Source: Roseinatronobacter monicus
GTDB lineage: Bacteria; Pseudomonadota; Alphaproteobacteria; Rhodobacterales; Rhodobacteraceae
Direction of reading: 5' to 3'
DNA length: 64,000 bases
Assembly: GCF_006716865.1 (NCBI RefSeq)
Contig: NZ_VFPT01000001.1
Location: 330,001 to 394,000 of the forward strand
Shown: positions 23,383-34,318 of the stretch, one piece after another
Layout: every line of letters begins with the position of its first letter
Numbering within the stretch: the stretch's first letter is position 1
Made by a program: the position numbers and the translations under genes
The notes under the pieces: model-generated
What the model was told of the DNA's origin: nothing
The model's input: only the letters and a program-made list of their open reading frames with translations
The model's database searches: none

Positions 23383-23397
23383 TGGGGGTCCCCTCGG

Positions 23398-24198
23398 TCA
23401 TGTTTTTCGTTTGGTGTTTGTGGGGGCTGGGATCATCCAGCGCCAGAGTTTGTCATCACGCACCCGCCAGACCATGAACCAATGTTCCAGCAGCGCCAGC
23501 GCCGTCAGCATAGACAGAAGCGTGAAGCCGATGATTGCGCCCTGATCGGCGACGTGATGCGCGCGCCAGAGGCGTTCGAGAAAGCAGCCAACTGCCAAGG
23601 CCAGCAGCGTGACCGAAAACGGAAAGAAGCCGCTGACCGGCCCTTGCCGAAAATAGCTGGACAGATGCGCCAGCGGCTTGGGCAGAAAATCAGTGTTGAT
23701 GCGCGGCACACCCAGAAACAGGTTCAGCTTGGCCGAAATCCGGGCGGCAAACAGCACAAGGAATGTCCACAGCGCAAAGGCATTCTCGGCCCCCCATGCT
23801 GACAGGATCAGCAAGATGACAACGCCTGCCAGCACAAATTCATGCCATGCCACCGTGCGGAATGCCGACCAGAAGCGCGCGGCGGGGTCCAGACCGGCAG
23901 GGCAGGGTTTGGTATTAGGGCCCGTAATGACACCAGACAGAAACGCAAGTTCAACCCAGCCCCACAATGCCAGCGCCGACAAAAAGGCAAACCAGACCCC
24001 TTGCGGGCTGGCATCCATCAGCGTTGCATTCACCCCCAGCGCCCCTGCCACGAACAGTGGCAGCGACAGCAGCACCGACCAGATATGCTGGCCCGGCCCG
24101 CCACGGTCTGCCGCATGAACCCGCCACAGCAGAATGCCCGTGGCAAACCACCACAGAAACAGCGCAGCAAGTGCAGCTATCCAGGGGGTTTCAAACAT
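23398..24198 (-). CDS. puhE: Photosynthetic complex assembly protein PuhE (DUF3623)
   Basis: 266 residues, polytopic membrane protein with about seven hydrophobic segments, starting MFETPWIAALAALFLWW. The sequence and its place between acsF and hemA match PuhE, which affects reaction-centre and LH1 levels in purple bacteria; the molecular mechanism is unresolved. Conserved-looking loops: FLGVPRINTDFLPKPLAHLSSYF and LEHWFMVWRVRDDKLWRW. It is separated from hemA by 15 bases and probably co-transcribed with it. Confidence 0.85.
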   Translation of the reverse strand: MFETPWIAALAALFLWWFATGILLWRVHAADRGGPGQHIWSVLLSLPLFVAGALGVNATLMDASPQGVWFAFLSALALWGWVELAFLSGVITGPNTKPCPAGLDPAARFWSAFRTVAWHEFVLAGVVILLILSAWGAENAFALWTFLVLFAARISAKLNLFLGVPRINTDFLPKPLAHLSSYFRQGPVSGFFPFSVTLLALAVGCFLERLWRAHHVADQGAIIGFTLLSMLTALALLEHWFMVWRVRDDKLWRWMIPAPTNTKRKT

Positions 24199-24250
24199 GG
24201 CATCTCCGTATGGCTAATGGGTGCCGGACTTTGCCCGACACCGCAGTTAC

Positions 24251-25345
24251 TTAATAGGCCGGTTCCAGCCGCACATTGGCGGGTGGCGTCGATTTCTTGA
24301 CGGGCATGACATACAGCCGCGCAAAGCCCAGTCCTGCCGAGGTCATCGCCGCCCATTTCGACAGTTTACCCCCAATGCCGCCTTGCTTTTCAGCCACTTC
24401 CATCTTGCGGAACGCGCGCTCGATCTTCTTCAGCGTCGGCATCCATGCGGGGTGGTCGATGTCCAGCTCCATCGGGAAAACCTGTTTAGCAATCTCGCCG
24501 GTCTTGCGGAACACTTCCTGATCGTACCAGTCGATATCGACCCCCAGCGCCTTGTGAAATTCAGGGCGTGCATGGTCGCGCACATACATCGTGGCAAACA
24601 CAGCCGTTAGAAAGAACCTGATCCACAGCTTGTTGACAAAGCCATTGGTCAGCTTGGGGTCCGTGCGCATCAACAGTGCGAATGCCTCGCCATGGCTGAA
24701 CTCGTCATTGCACCATTCCTTGAACCACTTGAAAATGGGGTGGAAGCGCTTCTCCGGGTTCTCCTCCAGATGGCGGTAGATGGTGATGTAGCGCGCATAG
24801 CCGATCTTCTCGGACAGATAGGTCGCGTAATAGATGAATTTGGGCCGGAAATAGGTGTATTTCTTGGCCTTGGTCAGAAAGCCCAGATTCACCGCAACAC
24901 CTGCCTCGCGCAGGGCGTCATTGATGAAACCGGCATGGCGCGCTTCATCGCGGGCCATGTAGTTGAACAGTTCGCAGATGTCAGGATTGTTGCCTCGACG
25001 CTTCATTTCCTTATACAGCACGCAGCCCGAGAATTCTGCGGTGCAGCTTGAGACAAGAAAGTCGATCAACTCGCGTTTCAGCTTGGGCTCCATATTGTCC
25101 CAATCGACCTTGTCCCAATCGGCGGTTTTCTTGAAATGGCCCTTGTTGGGGTCGGATTTCATCTGGCCGATCAGCTTGTCCCACTCTTCGCGCACAGGCG
25201 TCACATCGATGCGGTCCATCTCGTCGAAATCGGTGGTGTAGAAACGCGGGTTCAGCAGGGTGGATTCCTGCGCCATGGCGTCAGTGTCGAAACGGTCGCC
25301 CATTTCTGCGGCAAGTTCGTCATGGGTTGTGGCATGAACATTCAT
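24251..25345 (-). CDS. acsF: Mg-protoporphyrin IX monomethyl ester (oxidative) cyclase
   Basis: Diiron, O2-dependent enzyme closing the isocyclic ring E of (bacterio)chlorophyll. 364 residues. Glu/His ligand motifs are visible: SSCTAEFSGCVLYKEM, YMARDEARHAGFIND and WCNDEFSHGEAFALL. The C-terminal hydrophilic tail ends NVRLEPAY. The ATG overlaps the preceding small gene by four bases. The same window also encodes the anaerobic cyclase BchE, so ring E can be closed with or without oxygen. Confidence 0.96.
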   Translation of the reverse strand: MNVHATTHDELAAEMGDRFDTDAMAQESTLLNPRFYTTDFDEMDRIDVTPVREEWDKLIGQMKSDPNKGHFKKTADWDKVDWDNMEPKLKRELIDFLVSSCTAEFSGCVLYKEMKRRGNNPDICELFNYMARDEARHAGFINDALREAGVAVNLGFLTKAKKYTYFRPKFIYYATYLSEKIGYARYITIYRHLEENPEKRFHPIFKWFKEWCNDEFSHGEAFALLMRTDPKLTNGFVNKLWIRFFLTAVFATMYVRDHARPEFHKALGVDIDWYDQEVFRKTGEIAKQVFPMELDIDHPAWMPTLKKIERAFRKMEVAEKQGGIGGKLSKWAAMTSAGLGFARLYVMPVKKSTPPANVRLEPAY

Positions 25346-25638
25346 ACGCTTATCTCCTCTGAGAAAGAGAATTCACAGAGTTCCATGAATTCGAAATCAC
25401 CTGTCAGCCGTGTCCACATCCGCTCCAGCGCATTGGCGCGGGTGATGGTGGCGATGCGGTCCTCGACAATCAACTCGCCCCATGCGGCCAGCACAGGCGG
25501 GCCTTGAACAAGCACCTCGTCGCCGGGATGAATGACAGAGCCGTCGTTGAATTTGACATGTGCATGAAGGGCCTCGAAACGGTGCGAGACTTCGACAGTG
25601 CAGGGGACGTGTTCGATCTTTCTTGAGAAGAGTGACAT
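25342..25638 (-). CDS. Small conserved PGC protein between puhC and acsF
   Basis: 98 residues, soluble, no signal or membrane helix; begins MSLFSRKIEHVPCTVEVSHRF and ends FSFSEEISV. Its ATGA overlap with acsF indicates translational coupling, and it lies 30 bases after puhC. The position corresponds to that of puhD in Rhodobacter capsulatus, but I cannot claim homology. The beta-rich segment FNDGSVIHPGDEVLVQGPP looks like a small barrel. The tight coupling suggests a helper for AcsF or for photosystem assembly (inference). Confidence 0.7.
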   Translation of the reverse strand: MSLFSRKIEHVPCTVEVSHRFEALHAHVKFNDGSVIHPGDEVLVQGPPVLAAWGELIVEDRIATITRANALERMWTRLTGDFEFMELCEFSFSEEISV

Positions 25639-25668
25639 TGGTTTTTCCCTTGGTTTTTTATGGTCGTC

Positions 25669-26151
25669 TTATTGGATATTCAGCAGCCGTTCGAATGCGG
25701 CCTGGTTGTCGCGGCCAAACTGGGTCAGCTCGACGCGGTAGTCAGTCAGCGGGTCAATGGCGGCCAGCCGCCCGTTTTCAAACTGCACAATCTGCAACGG
25801 CAGGGCGGGGTCAATCCCGTGGCGGCGGCGCATGGTCATCAAACCATTCTGAATGACTGTGACAAAGCCGCCATGCGCCATATCGGCCAGCATTTCGCCA
25901 TTGGCATCCAGCACCGTCACGGCCTGCGCATCATTGCCAACCAGACTGATGGTCCATGTTTGCACAACCGGGGCAGGGGCCGGAATTGCCGCCCTCTCGC
26001 GGTCGGTGACGCTGGCATAGGCCGCCAGCCCCAGCGAGGCGAGCGCCAGCGCGAACATGCCACGCACCAGCCCGATGGGGATCATGTCATTGGCGTCTTC
26101 GCGCTTGAATTTCGGCGTGAAGGGCTTTTGGGGGTTGGGGTCGGTGGTCAT
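25669..26151 (-). CDS. puhC: Photosynthetic complex assembly protein PuhC
   Basis: 160 residues from the ATG at 26151 (MTTDPNPQKPFTPKF), preceded by GAGGGA; a GTG four codons earlier is also possible. A short cytoplasmic arm, one membrane helix (GMFALALASLGLAAYASV) and a periplasmic domain follow the PuhC pattern. PuhC is needed for normal reaction centre-LH1 assembly in Rhodobacter capsulatus. It lies between puhB and the small gene before acsF. Confidence 0.9.
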   Translation of the reverse strand: MTTDPNPQKPFTPKFKREDANDMIPIGLVRGMFALALASLGLAAYASVTDRERAAIPAPAPVVQTWTISLVGNDAQAVTVLDANGEMLADMAHGGFVTVIQNGLMTMRRRHGIDPALPLQIVQFENGRLAAIDPLTDYRVELTQFGRDNQAAFERLLNIQ

Positions 26152-26159
26152 GGCTTCCC

Positions 26160-26801
26160 TCACTCGGCTGCGACCAGATCGCCTGCGGGCGCTGGTGTTT
26201 TGCGTTCAAGGACAGGCTGCGCGACGCGGGTTTCCGCCGCTTCGGCAAGCAGCCCGGCAATGTTGGCCGCATCCGGGATGCAGCGCAGCGCAGGCTTTGT
26301 GATCCGCACATGGCCGGGGCGGCAATGCGGCCACAGGATGAGATAGGAGAATTTCGTCTCGCCCAGTGTTTCCAGCGCAATCGTGCCTGTGCCCTTCTTG
26401 CCAAGCGCCAGTTCCGCATTTGCGATCTGGCGGAAGGGCAGGTTCAGCGTGACATTCAGTGCGGCACCAATGCGCATGGCCACCCGTGCAGTTGTGATGG
26501 TGTAGACGGTAGCGCGGGCCTGCGCATAGGCAAGCAACAGGATGACCGCGACCGCAGCCCCCCACAACAGCGCGTAAGGCAGGCCAAAGGCAAACGCCCC
26601 CGCAGCGCCCGCTTCCAGCGCACCGACCGAGGCACGCCAGCCGACGATCACCACGAAATACGCGCTGATCCAGTTGATTTTATAGGCTTCGCGCGCCAAG
26701 GCCCAAGTATCAGGCCGGCCCTGCCACAGAATATGCTCATGCTCGGGGGGCCGTTCGGGCAACCCGTTTACAGGTTCAAAGGCGAAATCATCATGCGACA
26801 T
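26160..26801 (-). CDS. puhB: Photosynthetic complex assembly protein PuhB (PH domain)
   Basis: 213 residues. N-terminal LPERPPEHEHILWQGRPD is followed by membrane helices around residues 45-100 and a bacterial PH-like domain with ATVYTITTARVAMRIGAALNVTLNLPF. PuhB assists early assembly of the reaction centre. It lies directly downstream of puhA and nine bases before the puhC ATG, in the order expected for the puh operon. Confidence 0.9.
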   Translation of the reverse strand: MSHDDFAFEPVNGLPERPPEHEHILWQGRPDTWALAREAYKINWISAYFVVIVGWRASVGALEAGAAGAFAFGLPYALLWGAAVAVILLLAYAQARATVYTITTARVAMRIGAALNVTLNLPFRQIANAELALGKKGTGTIALETLGETKFSYLILWPHCRPGHVRITKPALRCIPDAANIAGLLAEAAETRVAQPVLERKTPAPAGDLVAAE

Positions 26802-26838
26802 GGGCCGGTTCCTTTATCTTTTTTGGGTCGAAAGTCGC

Positions 26839-27642
26839 TTAGGCAGGTTTGCCAAGCATATCGGACAGAATGCGCAACTTGCTCATCGGAGTGACGCGGT
26901 TTTCGCTGCGGTACAGATAGCCGCCTGCATAGAAGCCAGACACTTTGTCTTCTTCCAGCTTGGTGATCTGGCCGTCCGAGGCGATGACCGGCGCATCCAC
27001 AAATGAGGCCGAGTCAATCGAGTTGACATAGACCATGTTGGATTTGATCCGCACCATGGTCATGGGCACCAGACGCTTGGTGCCATCCTCCAGCGTTGCC
27101 TCAAGATAGCGCACCAGTTGCTCGGGCACATCGACCCACATATCGGTGATCTTGCCTGCGGGTTTCTGGTCATTGCCAACAACCGGCAGACCGCGCGGGT
27201 CGCGCCCGGCAGCAACCGCGAAATCGCCAACTTTCGCCATAGGCTGCAATTTCGGGTGGGCGTGCCCATCCAGCTCCGGCTCGTCACGGCGCGCGGCCCA
27301 GGATGCAGGGCCAACACCGTCTTTCATCGGATCACCTGTTGGCGCGAACGGAAAGCCGCCGCCACCTTCGGTCGGGGCCAGCGCCAGTTCCCGCTTTTCC
27401 CGCTCGAAATCAGGGGCTTTGAACTCGCCGCGCCCATGCGGAAGGATGAAGGTCTTTGGCTCTGGCACAGACAGCAACGAATTGGCATGGGTGCCGTCAT
27501 CGTTTTCCAGCGGGTAACCTTCGCGCATATTCTCGCGCTGGATGTAATAGATCAGCCCTGCGAAGAAGATCCAGAAAAGATAAAGCGAAATCAGGGCAAG
27601 ATCGAAATTGCCGAAAAATAGCCATCCATAGGGGGTATCCAT
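26839..27642 (-). CDS. puhA: Photosynthetic reaction centre H subunit
   Basis: 267 residues. A single N-terminal membrane helix (about residues 12-32, [23 protein letters not shown]) precedes a cytoplasmic PRC-barrel domain with the typical [18 protein letters not shown] and [20 protein letters not shown] segments. H caps the L/M reaction centre and guides proton uptake to QB. GGAGG precedes the ATG. L, M and the LH1 polypeptides are not in this window and are expected beyond bchZ. Confidence 0.96.
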   Translation of the reverse strand: MDTPYGWLFFGNFDLALISLYLFWIFFAGLIYYIQRENMREGYPLENDDGTHANSLLSVPEPKTFILPHGRGEFKAPDFEREKRELALAPTEGGGGFPFAPTGDPMKDGVGPASWAARRDEPELDGHAHPKLQPMAKVGDFAVAAGRDPRGLPVVGNDQKPAGKITDMWVDVPEQLVRYLEATLEDGTKRLVPMTMVRIKSNMVYVNSIDSASFVDAPVIASDGQITKLEEDKVSGFYAGGYLYRSENRVTPMSKLRILSDMLGKPA

Positions 27643-27660
27643 GTGTAGTCCTCCGTGATG

Positions 27661-29097
27661 TCAGGTCGGGAAATCGGCAAGGCCGATGCGTTGGTTGCGT
27701 GGTTGGGATGTGTCAAGAATACGGGTCCGCACCAATGGGCCCAGAATGATGAGGGTCAGGAACAAAAGCCCGATCTCAAGGTGATAAACGACAGAATAGC
27801 CAATATCGGGGGTCATCAGGCCAGCGCCGAGATGCCCGTTATTGGCCAGCGTCTGGACTGTATCGCGGATGCCGCCGCCAAGGGCCACGGCCAGCCCGGC
27901 AGCAGTCGCCTGCGCCGCACCCCATGCCCCAAGTGCCAGCCCGCCGCCGACAATTCCGCGCCGGGGCATCTCCATTGCAGCGGTCAGCGTGGCGACGGCA
28001 AACAGCCCCAAGCCCAGCCCGATGCCAAATGCGCCTGCGTAAAACAGCGGTGTCGATTGAAGCGGGCCTGCGAAGATGACCGCCGCGAAGGCGAATATGC
28101 CAACCAGAATGCCCCGCGCCGCCATGCGGAACTGGTCCATCCCGCCCGCCAGCCAGCGTGCCGCCAGCCAGAACCCCAGCAGCGCGCCGACAGCCCAGAC
28201 CGCTGTCAGCGTGGTTGTCGCCGCCACGGACAGGCCAAGGATTTCGCCGCCATACGGTTCCAGCAGCACATCTTGCATATTGAAGGCCAGCCCGCCGACA
28301 AAGACAACGGCCAGCAACCGCCCGGCCTGCCCGCCCTTGATATAGTCGCGCCACGCATCGCGGAAGGCGGGGCGCGGGGCCTCGCGCTCGGCGCGGGTCA
28401 TGGGCTTGATTTTTTCCTGCTTCCACAGCGCGATGATATTCAGCACCAATGTGACCACCGCGCAGCCCTGCACCACCTGGATCAGGCGCAGATCACTGAA
28501 ATCGCGCAACAAATAGCCCACGATCAGCGCGGAAATCGCCATGCCTGCAAGGAAGGTGACATAAAGCAGCGCCACCACACGCGGGCGGGTCGCGTCATCG
28601 GCACGGTCCGCAGCCAGCGCAATGCCCGCCGTCTGCGTCATATGCATTCCGAAACCGGTCATCAGAAAGGCAATCGCTGCAATCACCTCGCCTGCGAAGC
28701 GTACATCATGGACAACATCACCAGTCAGCACCAGCAGCGCAAACGGCATGATCGCCAGCCCGCCAAATTGCCAGAGCGACCCGAACCACAGATATGGCAC
28801 CCGCTTCCAGCCAATGGCCGAGCGGTGATTGTCCGATTTGAACCCCAGCAGCGCGCGGAACGGGGCCAGCAGCACCGGCAACGCAATCATAAAGGCCACG
28901 ATGCTGGCGGCCAGCGACAATTCCACGATCATCACGCGGTTCAATGTGCCCAACAGCAGCACAGTCGCCATGCCGACACTGACCTGAAACAGGCTCAGGC
29001 GCAGGATCTGGCGCAGCGGCAACCCTTCCGAGGCCGCGTCCGCGAAAGGCAGCCAGTTGGTGCCGATTTTCTGGAACATGGCTTTTGGAATGATCAT
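27661..29097 (-). CDS. lhaA: Light-harvesting 1 assembly protein LhaA (PucC family)
   Basis: 478 residues from the ATG at 29097 (MIIPKAMFQKIGTNWLPF), chosen because GAAGGTGA precedes it and it overlaps the bchM stop as ATGA. About twelve membrane helices of the BCD/PucC major-facilitator family. LhaA helps assemble LH1 around the reaction centre, possibly by delivering bacteriochlorophyll. A second PucC-family gene lies at 44007, and the two share the LGTLNRVMIVELSL / MTSTLNRLMVVELSL signature. It is immediately upstream of puhA. Confidence 0.92.
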   Translation of the reverse strand: MIIPKAMFQKIGTNWLPFADAASEGLPLRQILRLSLFQVSVGMATVLLLGTLNRVMIVELSLAASIVAFMIALPVLLAPFRALLGFKSDNHRSAIGWKRVPYLWFGSLWQFGGLAIMPFALLVLTGDVVHDVRFAGEVIAAIAFLMTGFGMHMTQTAGIALAADRADDATRPRVVALLYVTFLAGMAISALIVGYLLRDFSDLRLIQVVQGCAVVTLVLNIIALWKQEKIKPMTRAEREAPRPAFRDAWRDYIKGGQAGRLLAVVFVGGLAFNMQDVLLEPYGGEILGLSVAATTTLTAVWAVGALLGFWLAARWLAGGMDQFRMAARGILVGIFAFAAVIFAGPLQSTPLFYAGAFGIGLGLGLFAVATLTAAMEMPRRGIVGGGLALGAWGAAQATAAGLAVALGGGIRDTVQTLANNGHLGAGLMTPDIGYSVVYHLEIGLLFLTLIILGPLVRTRILDTSQPRNQRIGLADFPT

Positions 29098-29767
29098 CCC
29101 GTCACCTTCAGGCATTCAGAAATATAAAAACCCCGCGAGACCCGGCCGACGCGCGACAGCCCCGCCACATTCAGGCGGCGGTAATCATGGGGGATCATGG
29201 TGGGCGAACGGTCCGCGCGCGGGAAAACCCGGCCCGCGTGCCACATGCCCATCAGCAGCGCCGTGCGCGGCGCAACCGTAAAGACGATCTGGCCCGCCTG
29301 CGCAGCCAGCCCGTCAAGGGCAGCTTCCAGATCGGGTTGCGTGTAATAGATCAGGCTGTCCATCGCGATGACATGGTCAAACCGGCCCAGACCCGGCGCC
29401 AGCATGTCGCCTGCGCGAAACTCCACATGTCCTGCCAGCCCTTGCGGCAAGCGCGCGCGCGCAATCTCGACCAGCTTGGGCGAGATGTCGATGGCCACCA
29501 CATGCGCCCCGCGTGCCGCCAGCTCCACGCTCATGGCCCCTGTCCCGCAGCCCGCATCCAGCACGCGCACCCCGCGCAGATCATGCGGCAACTGCGCCAG
29601 CATCAGCGCGCGCATCGTGTCGCGCCCTGCACGCACCGTCTGGCGAATGCGCGAGACAGGCGCATCCGAGGTCAGGCGCTCCCAGACCCGCGTCGCCGTG
29701 CCATCGAAATAGCCGGCAACACGGGCGCGGGTGCCCTCATAGCTGGTGGAAGGAGACAGATCGCGCA

Positions 29768-29768
<1 letters not shown>
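29094..29768 (-). CDS. bchM: Mg-protoporphyrin IX O-methyltransferase
   Basis: SAM-dependent methyl esterification of the ring C propionate of Mg-protoporphyrin IX. 224 residues from the ATG at 29768, which overlaps the bchL stop by one base (TGATG). SAM-binding motif VLDAGCGTGAMSVELAARGA with VAIDIS; later FDHVIAMDSLIYY. The C-terminal GRVSRGFYISECLKV is typical of BchM. Between bchL and lhaA in the superoperon. Confidence 0.95.
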
Positions 29769-30739
<971 letters not shown>

Positions 30740-30760
30740 TCATGGTCGCTGCGGGCGTGC

Positions 30761-33700
30761 TCATTCGGCGGCAATCCCTTCAACACGGTCTTCAATCTCG
30801 TCTGCAGCATCCTGCAGGGCGGATAATGTGGCAGCGTCCGGCTGCCAGTAGTTCCGCTCGGACGCCTCGATCAGGCGACCGGCCAGTCTTGCGCTGGCTT
30901 GTGGGTTCAATTCGGCCAGACGGCGGCGCATGGCCTCGTCCAGCACGAATGTTTCTGACAGGCGTTGATAGACCCATGGCTCGACCGTGCCGGTTGTTGC
31001 CGACCAGCCCATCGTGTTGGTCACATGGGCCTCGATCTGACGCACGCCTTCGCCCTTATGGACCAGAAGTGCTTCGTAGAATTTCGGGTTCAGCGCCCGC
31101 GAGCGTGTCTCCAGCGCGATCTGGTCGCGCAGGCTGCGCACCTTGCCGCTGCCGCGTGTCTGATCGCCGATATAGACAGGGGTATCCGCCCCGCCCCGCG
31201 CGCGTTTCACCGCCCGCGCAATGCCGCCCAGCGTGTCGAAGTAATGGTCTACAGTGGTCACACCCAACTCGACCGATTCAAGGTTCTGGTACGCCAGATC
31301 AACCGTTTTCAGGGTCGCTTTCAGCAAGTCCGGCTGCGCGACGGGCGCGCCATTCACACCATAGGCAAATCCCTTGCGCGCCTGATAGGCATCGGCCAGC
31401 TCGTCCTCGTCGCCAAAGGTGGAGCTGTCGACCAACTGGTTCACATTGGACCCATAAGCCCCTTCGGCATTCGAGAAGACGCGCAGGGCGGCAACTTCCA
31501 GCGACACACCCAGATCGCGCGCTGCGGCAAGTGCGTGGGCGCGGATGAAATTCTGCGCCTCTGGCTCTTGCGCCAGTGCGGCTTTCAGGGCGGCTTCGGC
31601 CAGCAGGCGGGTTTGCAGCGGCAGCAGGTCGCGGAAAATGCCTGACAGCGTCATCACCACATCAATACGCGGGCGGCCCAGTTCGGATAGCGGGATCAGG
31701 TCCGCGCCGGACAGACGTCCGTAAGCATCAAACCGGGGCTTTGCGCCCATCAGCGCCAGCGCCTGCGCCATAGGTCCGCCATCGGATTTGATATTGTCCG
31801 ACCCCCACAGCACCATCGCCACTGTGCGCGGCAGCGTCGGGTGCGCGTCCAGCAGTTTTTGCGCCTGCACCGCGCCTTCGCGCAGCGCAAAGGCTGTGGG
31901 CATGCGGAACGGGTCAAAGGCGTGAATATTGCGGCCAGTCGGCACAATCTCGGGCGAACGGATCAGATCGCCGCCCGGAACAGGGGCGATATATTCGGCC
32001 CCAAGGGCGCGCAGCAGCCCGCGCATTTCATGGTCGCCCTGAAGATCGCGGTCCATCCGCGCGCGGGTGACATCATCGACATCGACCTGCGCCAGCAGAT
32101 GCTTGCGGGCTGCCGCATCCATCGGCTTGCCCATGATGTGCAGCCCTTCAGGGATCAGCGCATCTTCCACTTCCAGCAGTTTCAGCCACAGCCCTGCGGG
32201 TTCGCCCGACAGATCAAGCGCTGCCGCCTGTTCGGCGATCAGGGCTTCCAGATCCGCCTGATCTTCGGTCGCGGCATCGACCCTGCGCCAGCGTTGCAGG
32301 CTGTCTTTTAACTCTTGCAGGCCCCGGTACAGGCCCGCTTGCGCCACAGGCGGGGTTAGGTGTGTGATTGTGACCGCATTGGAGCGGCGCTTGGCCAAGG
32401 ACGCCTCGGACGGGTTATTCGCGGCATAAAGGTAGATATTCGGCAGATTGCCGATCAGCCTGTCTGGCCAGCAAGTGCGGCTGACGCCCGCCTGCTTGCC
32501 CGGCATGAATTCCAGCGCGCCATGCATGCCGAAATGCAGCACAGCATCGGCGGCAAATTCTTCGCGCATCCAGCGGTAGAAGGTGGTGAAGGCATGGGTC
32601 GGCGCAAAGCCCTTCTCGAACAATAGACGCATCGGGTCGCCTTCATAGCCGAAAGTGGGCTGAATGCCGACAAAGACATTGCCGAATTCTGCGCCCAGCA
32701 CGAAAACCCCGCGCCCGTCAGATTGCGCGCGCCCCGGTGCCGGACCCCAGACGTCTTCGATCTCGGACAGCCACGGCGTGCCGGTCACGATCCGGTCGGC
32801 GCTGACATGGGCAGCGACATTGGCAGGCATGCCATAGGTGCGGGCATTTCCTTCCAGCACCATCGCGCGCAAGCTGTCCACGCTTTCGGGCGGGGTCAGC
32901 GCATAGCCGTCACGGGCCATGGCGTGCAGGGTGTTATACAGGCTTTCAAACACGGACAGATAGGCGGCTGTGCCAACCGCGCCGGCATTGGGCGGAAAGC
33001 CATAAAGCACGATGGCGACCTTGCGCTGGGCCACATCGGCGCGGCGCAGGCGCACCATGCGCGCGGATTTGTCGGCCAGCGCCAGAATGCGCTCGGGGCA
33101 GGGCGCCATCGCCTTGGCATTGGCATCGTCCATCGGCATACAGCCACCGGGGCAGCCCTGACAGCCATCAACCCCGTGACGGCCCGCAAAGGCTGTCGGG
33201 CAGGTGGCGCCGTCAATTTCGGGCAACGCGATCAGCATGGTGGTTTCTACCGGACCAAGCCCGCCGCCTGATTTTGCCCATTGGCCCAAAGTCTGGAATT
33301 CAAGTGGATGGGCGACCAGATAAGGCACATTCAGCGCGCTCAGAACTTCGACCGCAGCGGGGCTGTCATTATAGGCGGGCCCGCCCACAAGGCTGAAGCC
33401 GGTCAGCGACAGCAATGTGTCGATCTTGCCCGTGTGATAGGCGGAAATTGCAGGGCGACCATCCAAGCCCCCGGCAAAAGCGGGGATCACGGCCAGTCCC
33501 TGCGCTTCGAGCGCACGAATGACAGCATCGTAATGCGCCGTGTCAGAGGCCAGAATATAAGACCGCATCAGCAACAGGCCGATTGTGCCCTTGGCATTCG
33601 CGGGGCGGGGCAGATCGGCCAGATCGGTTGTGATACGGTCGGCCAGATCGGGGTGGTAGAGGCCGACATCGGGGTAATCAATCGGCGCGGCGGCCTTGAT

Positions 33701-34318
33701 CTCGCGCCATTCGGGGCGCTGGGCGTAGCGCGAGATGAGAAAGCGCATCATCGCTTCGATATTGTCATCCGAGCCGCCAAGCCAGTATTGCATGGACAGA
33801 AACCATGCGCGCAGGTCTTGCGCCTTGCCGGGAATGAAACGCAGGATTTTTGGCAGGCGGCGCAGCAGGCTCATCTGCTTTTCACCTGAGGCGGGCTTGG
33901 ACTTGTCGCCCCCCCCGCGCAGCTTCTTCATGATCTTGGCGATGCCCGTGGCGGGCTTGGACATGTCCAGATCGCCCATTTTTGTCAGCTTCACGATCTG
34001 CGGGTCGGCAATCACACCGACAAAGGCATCACAGCGGTCGCTGGCCGCCTGCAACTCTGGCAGGCAGGCGCTGACATGTTCTTCGATGAACAAAAGATTG
34101 GCGACAACGATATCGGCAGCGTTGATCGCGGCCTTGGCTTCGGCCAGTGCGGCGGGGTTCTCGGCCCATTCGGCGGCGGCGTGGATCGAAACCTCAAGGC
34201 CCGGAAAGTCCTCGCGCAGGCGGGGCAACACGCGCTCTGCCGGTCCGGCGGCATGGGCGTCGAGCGTCACCACCACAAAGCGGTAGGGTTCGGACGGGAG
34301 GGCGCGACTATCGAGCAT
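30761..34318 (-). CDS. bchH: Magnesium chelatase subunit H
   Basis: Large porphyrin-binding subunit (CobN/BchH family) of the Mg chelatase, acting with BchI and BchD at 51-53.7 kb. 1185 residues from the ATG at 34318 ([17 protein letters not shown]), the usual length; the start overlaps the bchB end by 11 bases. Recognisable parts: [62 protein letters not shown] and [17 protein letters not shown]. Mg insertion commits protoporphyrin IX to bacteriochlorophyll. Confidence 0.97.
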   Translation of the reverse strand: MLDSRALPSEPYRFVVVTLDAHAAGPAERVLPRLREDFPGLEVSIHAAAEWAENPAALAEAKAAINAADIVVANLLFIEEHVSACLPELQAASDRCDAFVGVIADPQIVKLTKMGDLDMSKPATGIAKIMKKLRGGGDKSKPASGEKQMSLLRRLPKILRFIPGKAQDLRAWFLSMQYWLGGSDDNIEAMMRFLISRYAQRPEWREIKAAAPIDYPDVGLYHPDLADRITTDLADLPRPANAKGTIGLLLMRSYILASDTAHYDAVIRALEAQGLAVIPAFAGGLDGRPAISAYHTGKIDTLLSLTGFSLVGGPAYNDSPAAVEVLSALNVPYLVAHPLEFQTLGQWAKSGGGLGPVETTMLIALPEIDGATCPTAFAGRHGVDGCQGCPGGCMPMDDANAKAMAPCPERILALADKSARMVRLRRADVAQRKVAIVLYGFPPNAGAVGTAAYLSVFESLYNTLHAMARDGYALTPPESVDSLRAMVLEGNARTYGMPANVAAHVSADRIVTGTPWLSEIEDVWGPAPGRAQSDGRGVFVLGAEFGNVFVGIQPTFGYEGDPMRLLFEKGFAPTHAFTTFYRWMREEFAADAVLHFGMHGALEFMPGKQAGVSRTCWPDRLIGNLPNIYLYAANNPSEASLAKRRSNAVTITHLTPPVAQAGLYRGLQELKDSLQRWRRVDAATEDQADLEALIAEQAAALDLSGEPAGLWLKLLEVEDALIPEGLHIMGKPMDAAARKHLLAQVDVDDVTRARMDRDLQGDHEMRGLLRALGAEYIAPVPGGDLIRSPEIVPTGRNIHAFDPFRMPTAFALREGAVQAQKLLDAHPTLPRTVAMVLWGSDNIKSDGGPMAQALALMGAKPRFDAYGRLSGADLIPLSELGRPRIDVVMTLSGIFRDLLPLQTRLLAEAALKAALAQEPEAQNFIRAHALAAARDLGVSLEVAALRVFSNAEGAYGSNVNQLVDSSTFGDEDELADAYQARKGFAYGVNGAPVAQPDLLKATLKTVDLAYQNLESVELGVTTVDHYFDTLGGIARAVKRARGGADTPVYIGDQTRGSGKVRSLRDQIALETRSRALNPKFYEALLVHKGEGVRQIEAHVTNTMGWSATTGTVEPWVYQRLSETFVLDEAMRRRLAELNPQASARLAGRLIEASERNYWQPDAATLSALQDAADEIEDRVEGIAAE

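Noticed and set aside
29097..29115. Upstream ATG of lhaA at 29115
   Set aside because: The ATG at 29097 has GAAGGTGA upstream and the ATGA overlap with bchM, the pattern used across the operon.
27655..29127. Long plus-strand frame opposite lhaA (490 codons)
   Set aside because: His/Gln/Arg-rich shadow of a twelve-helix membrane protein gene on the minus strand.
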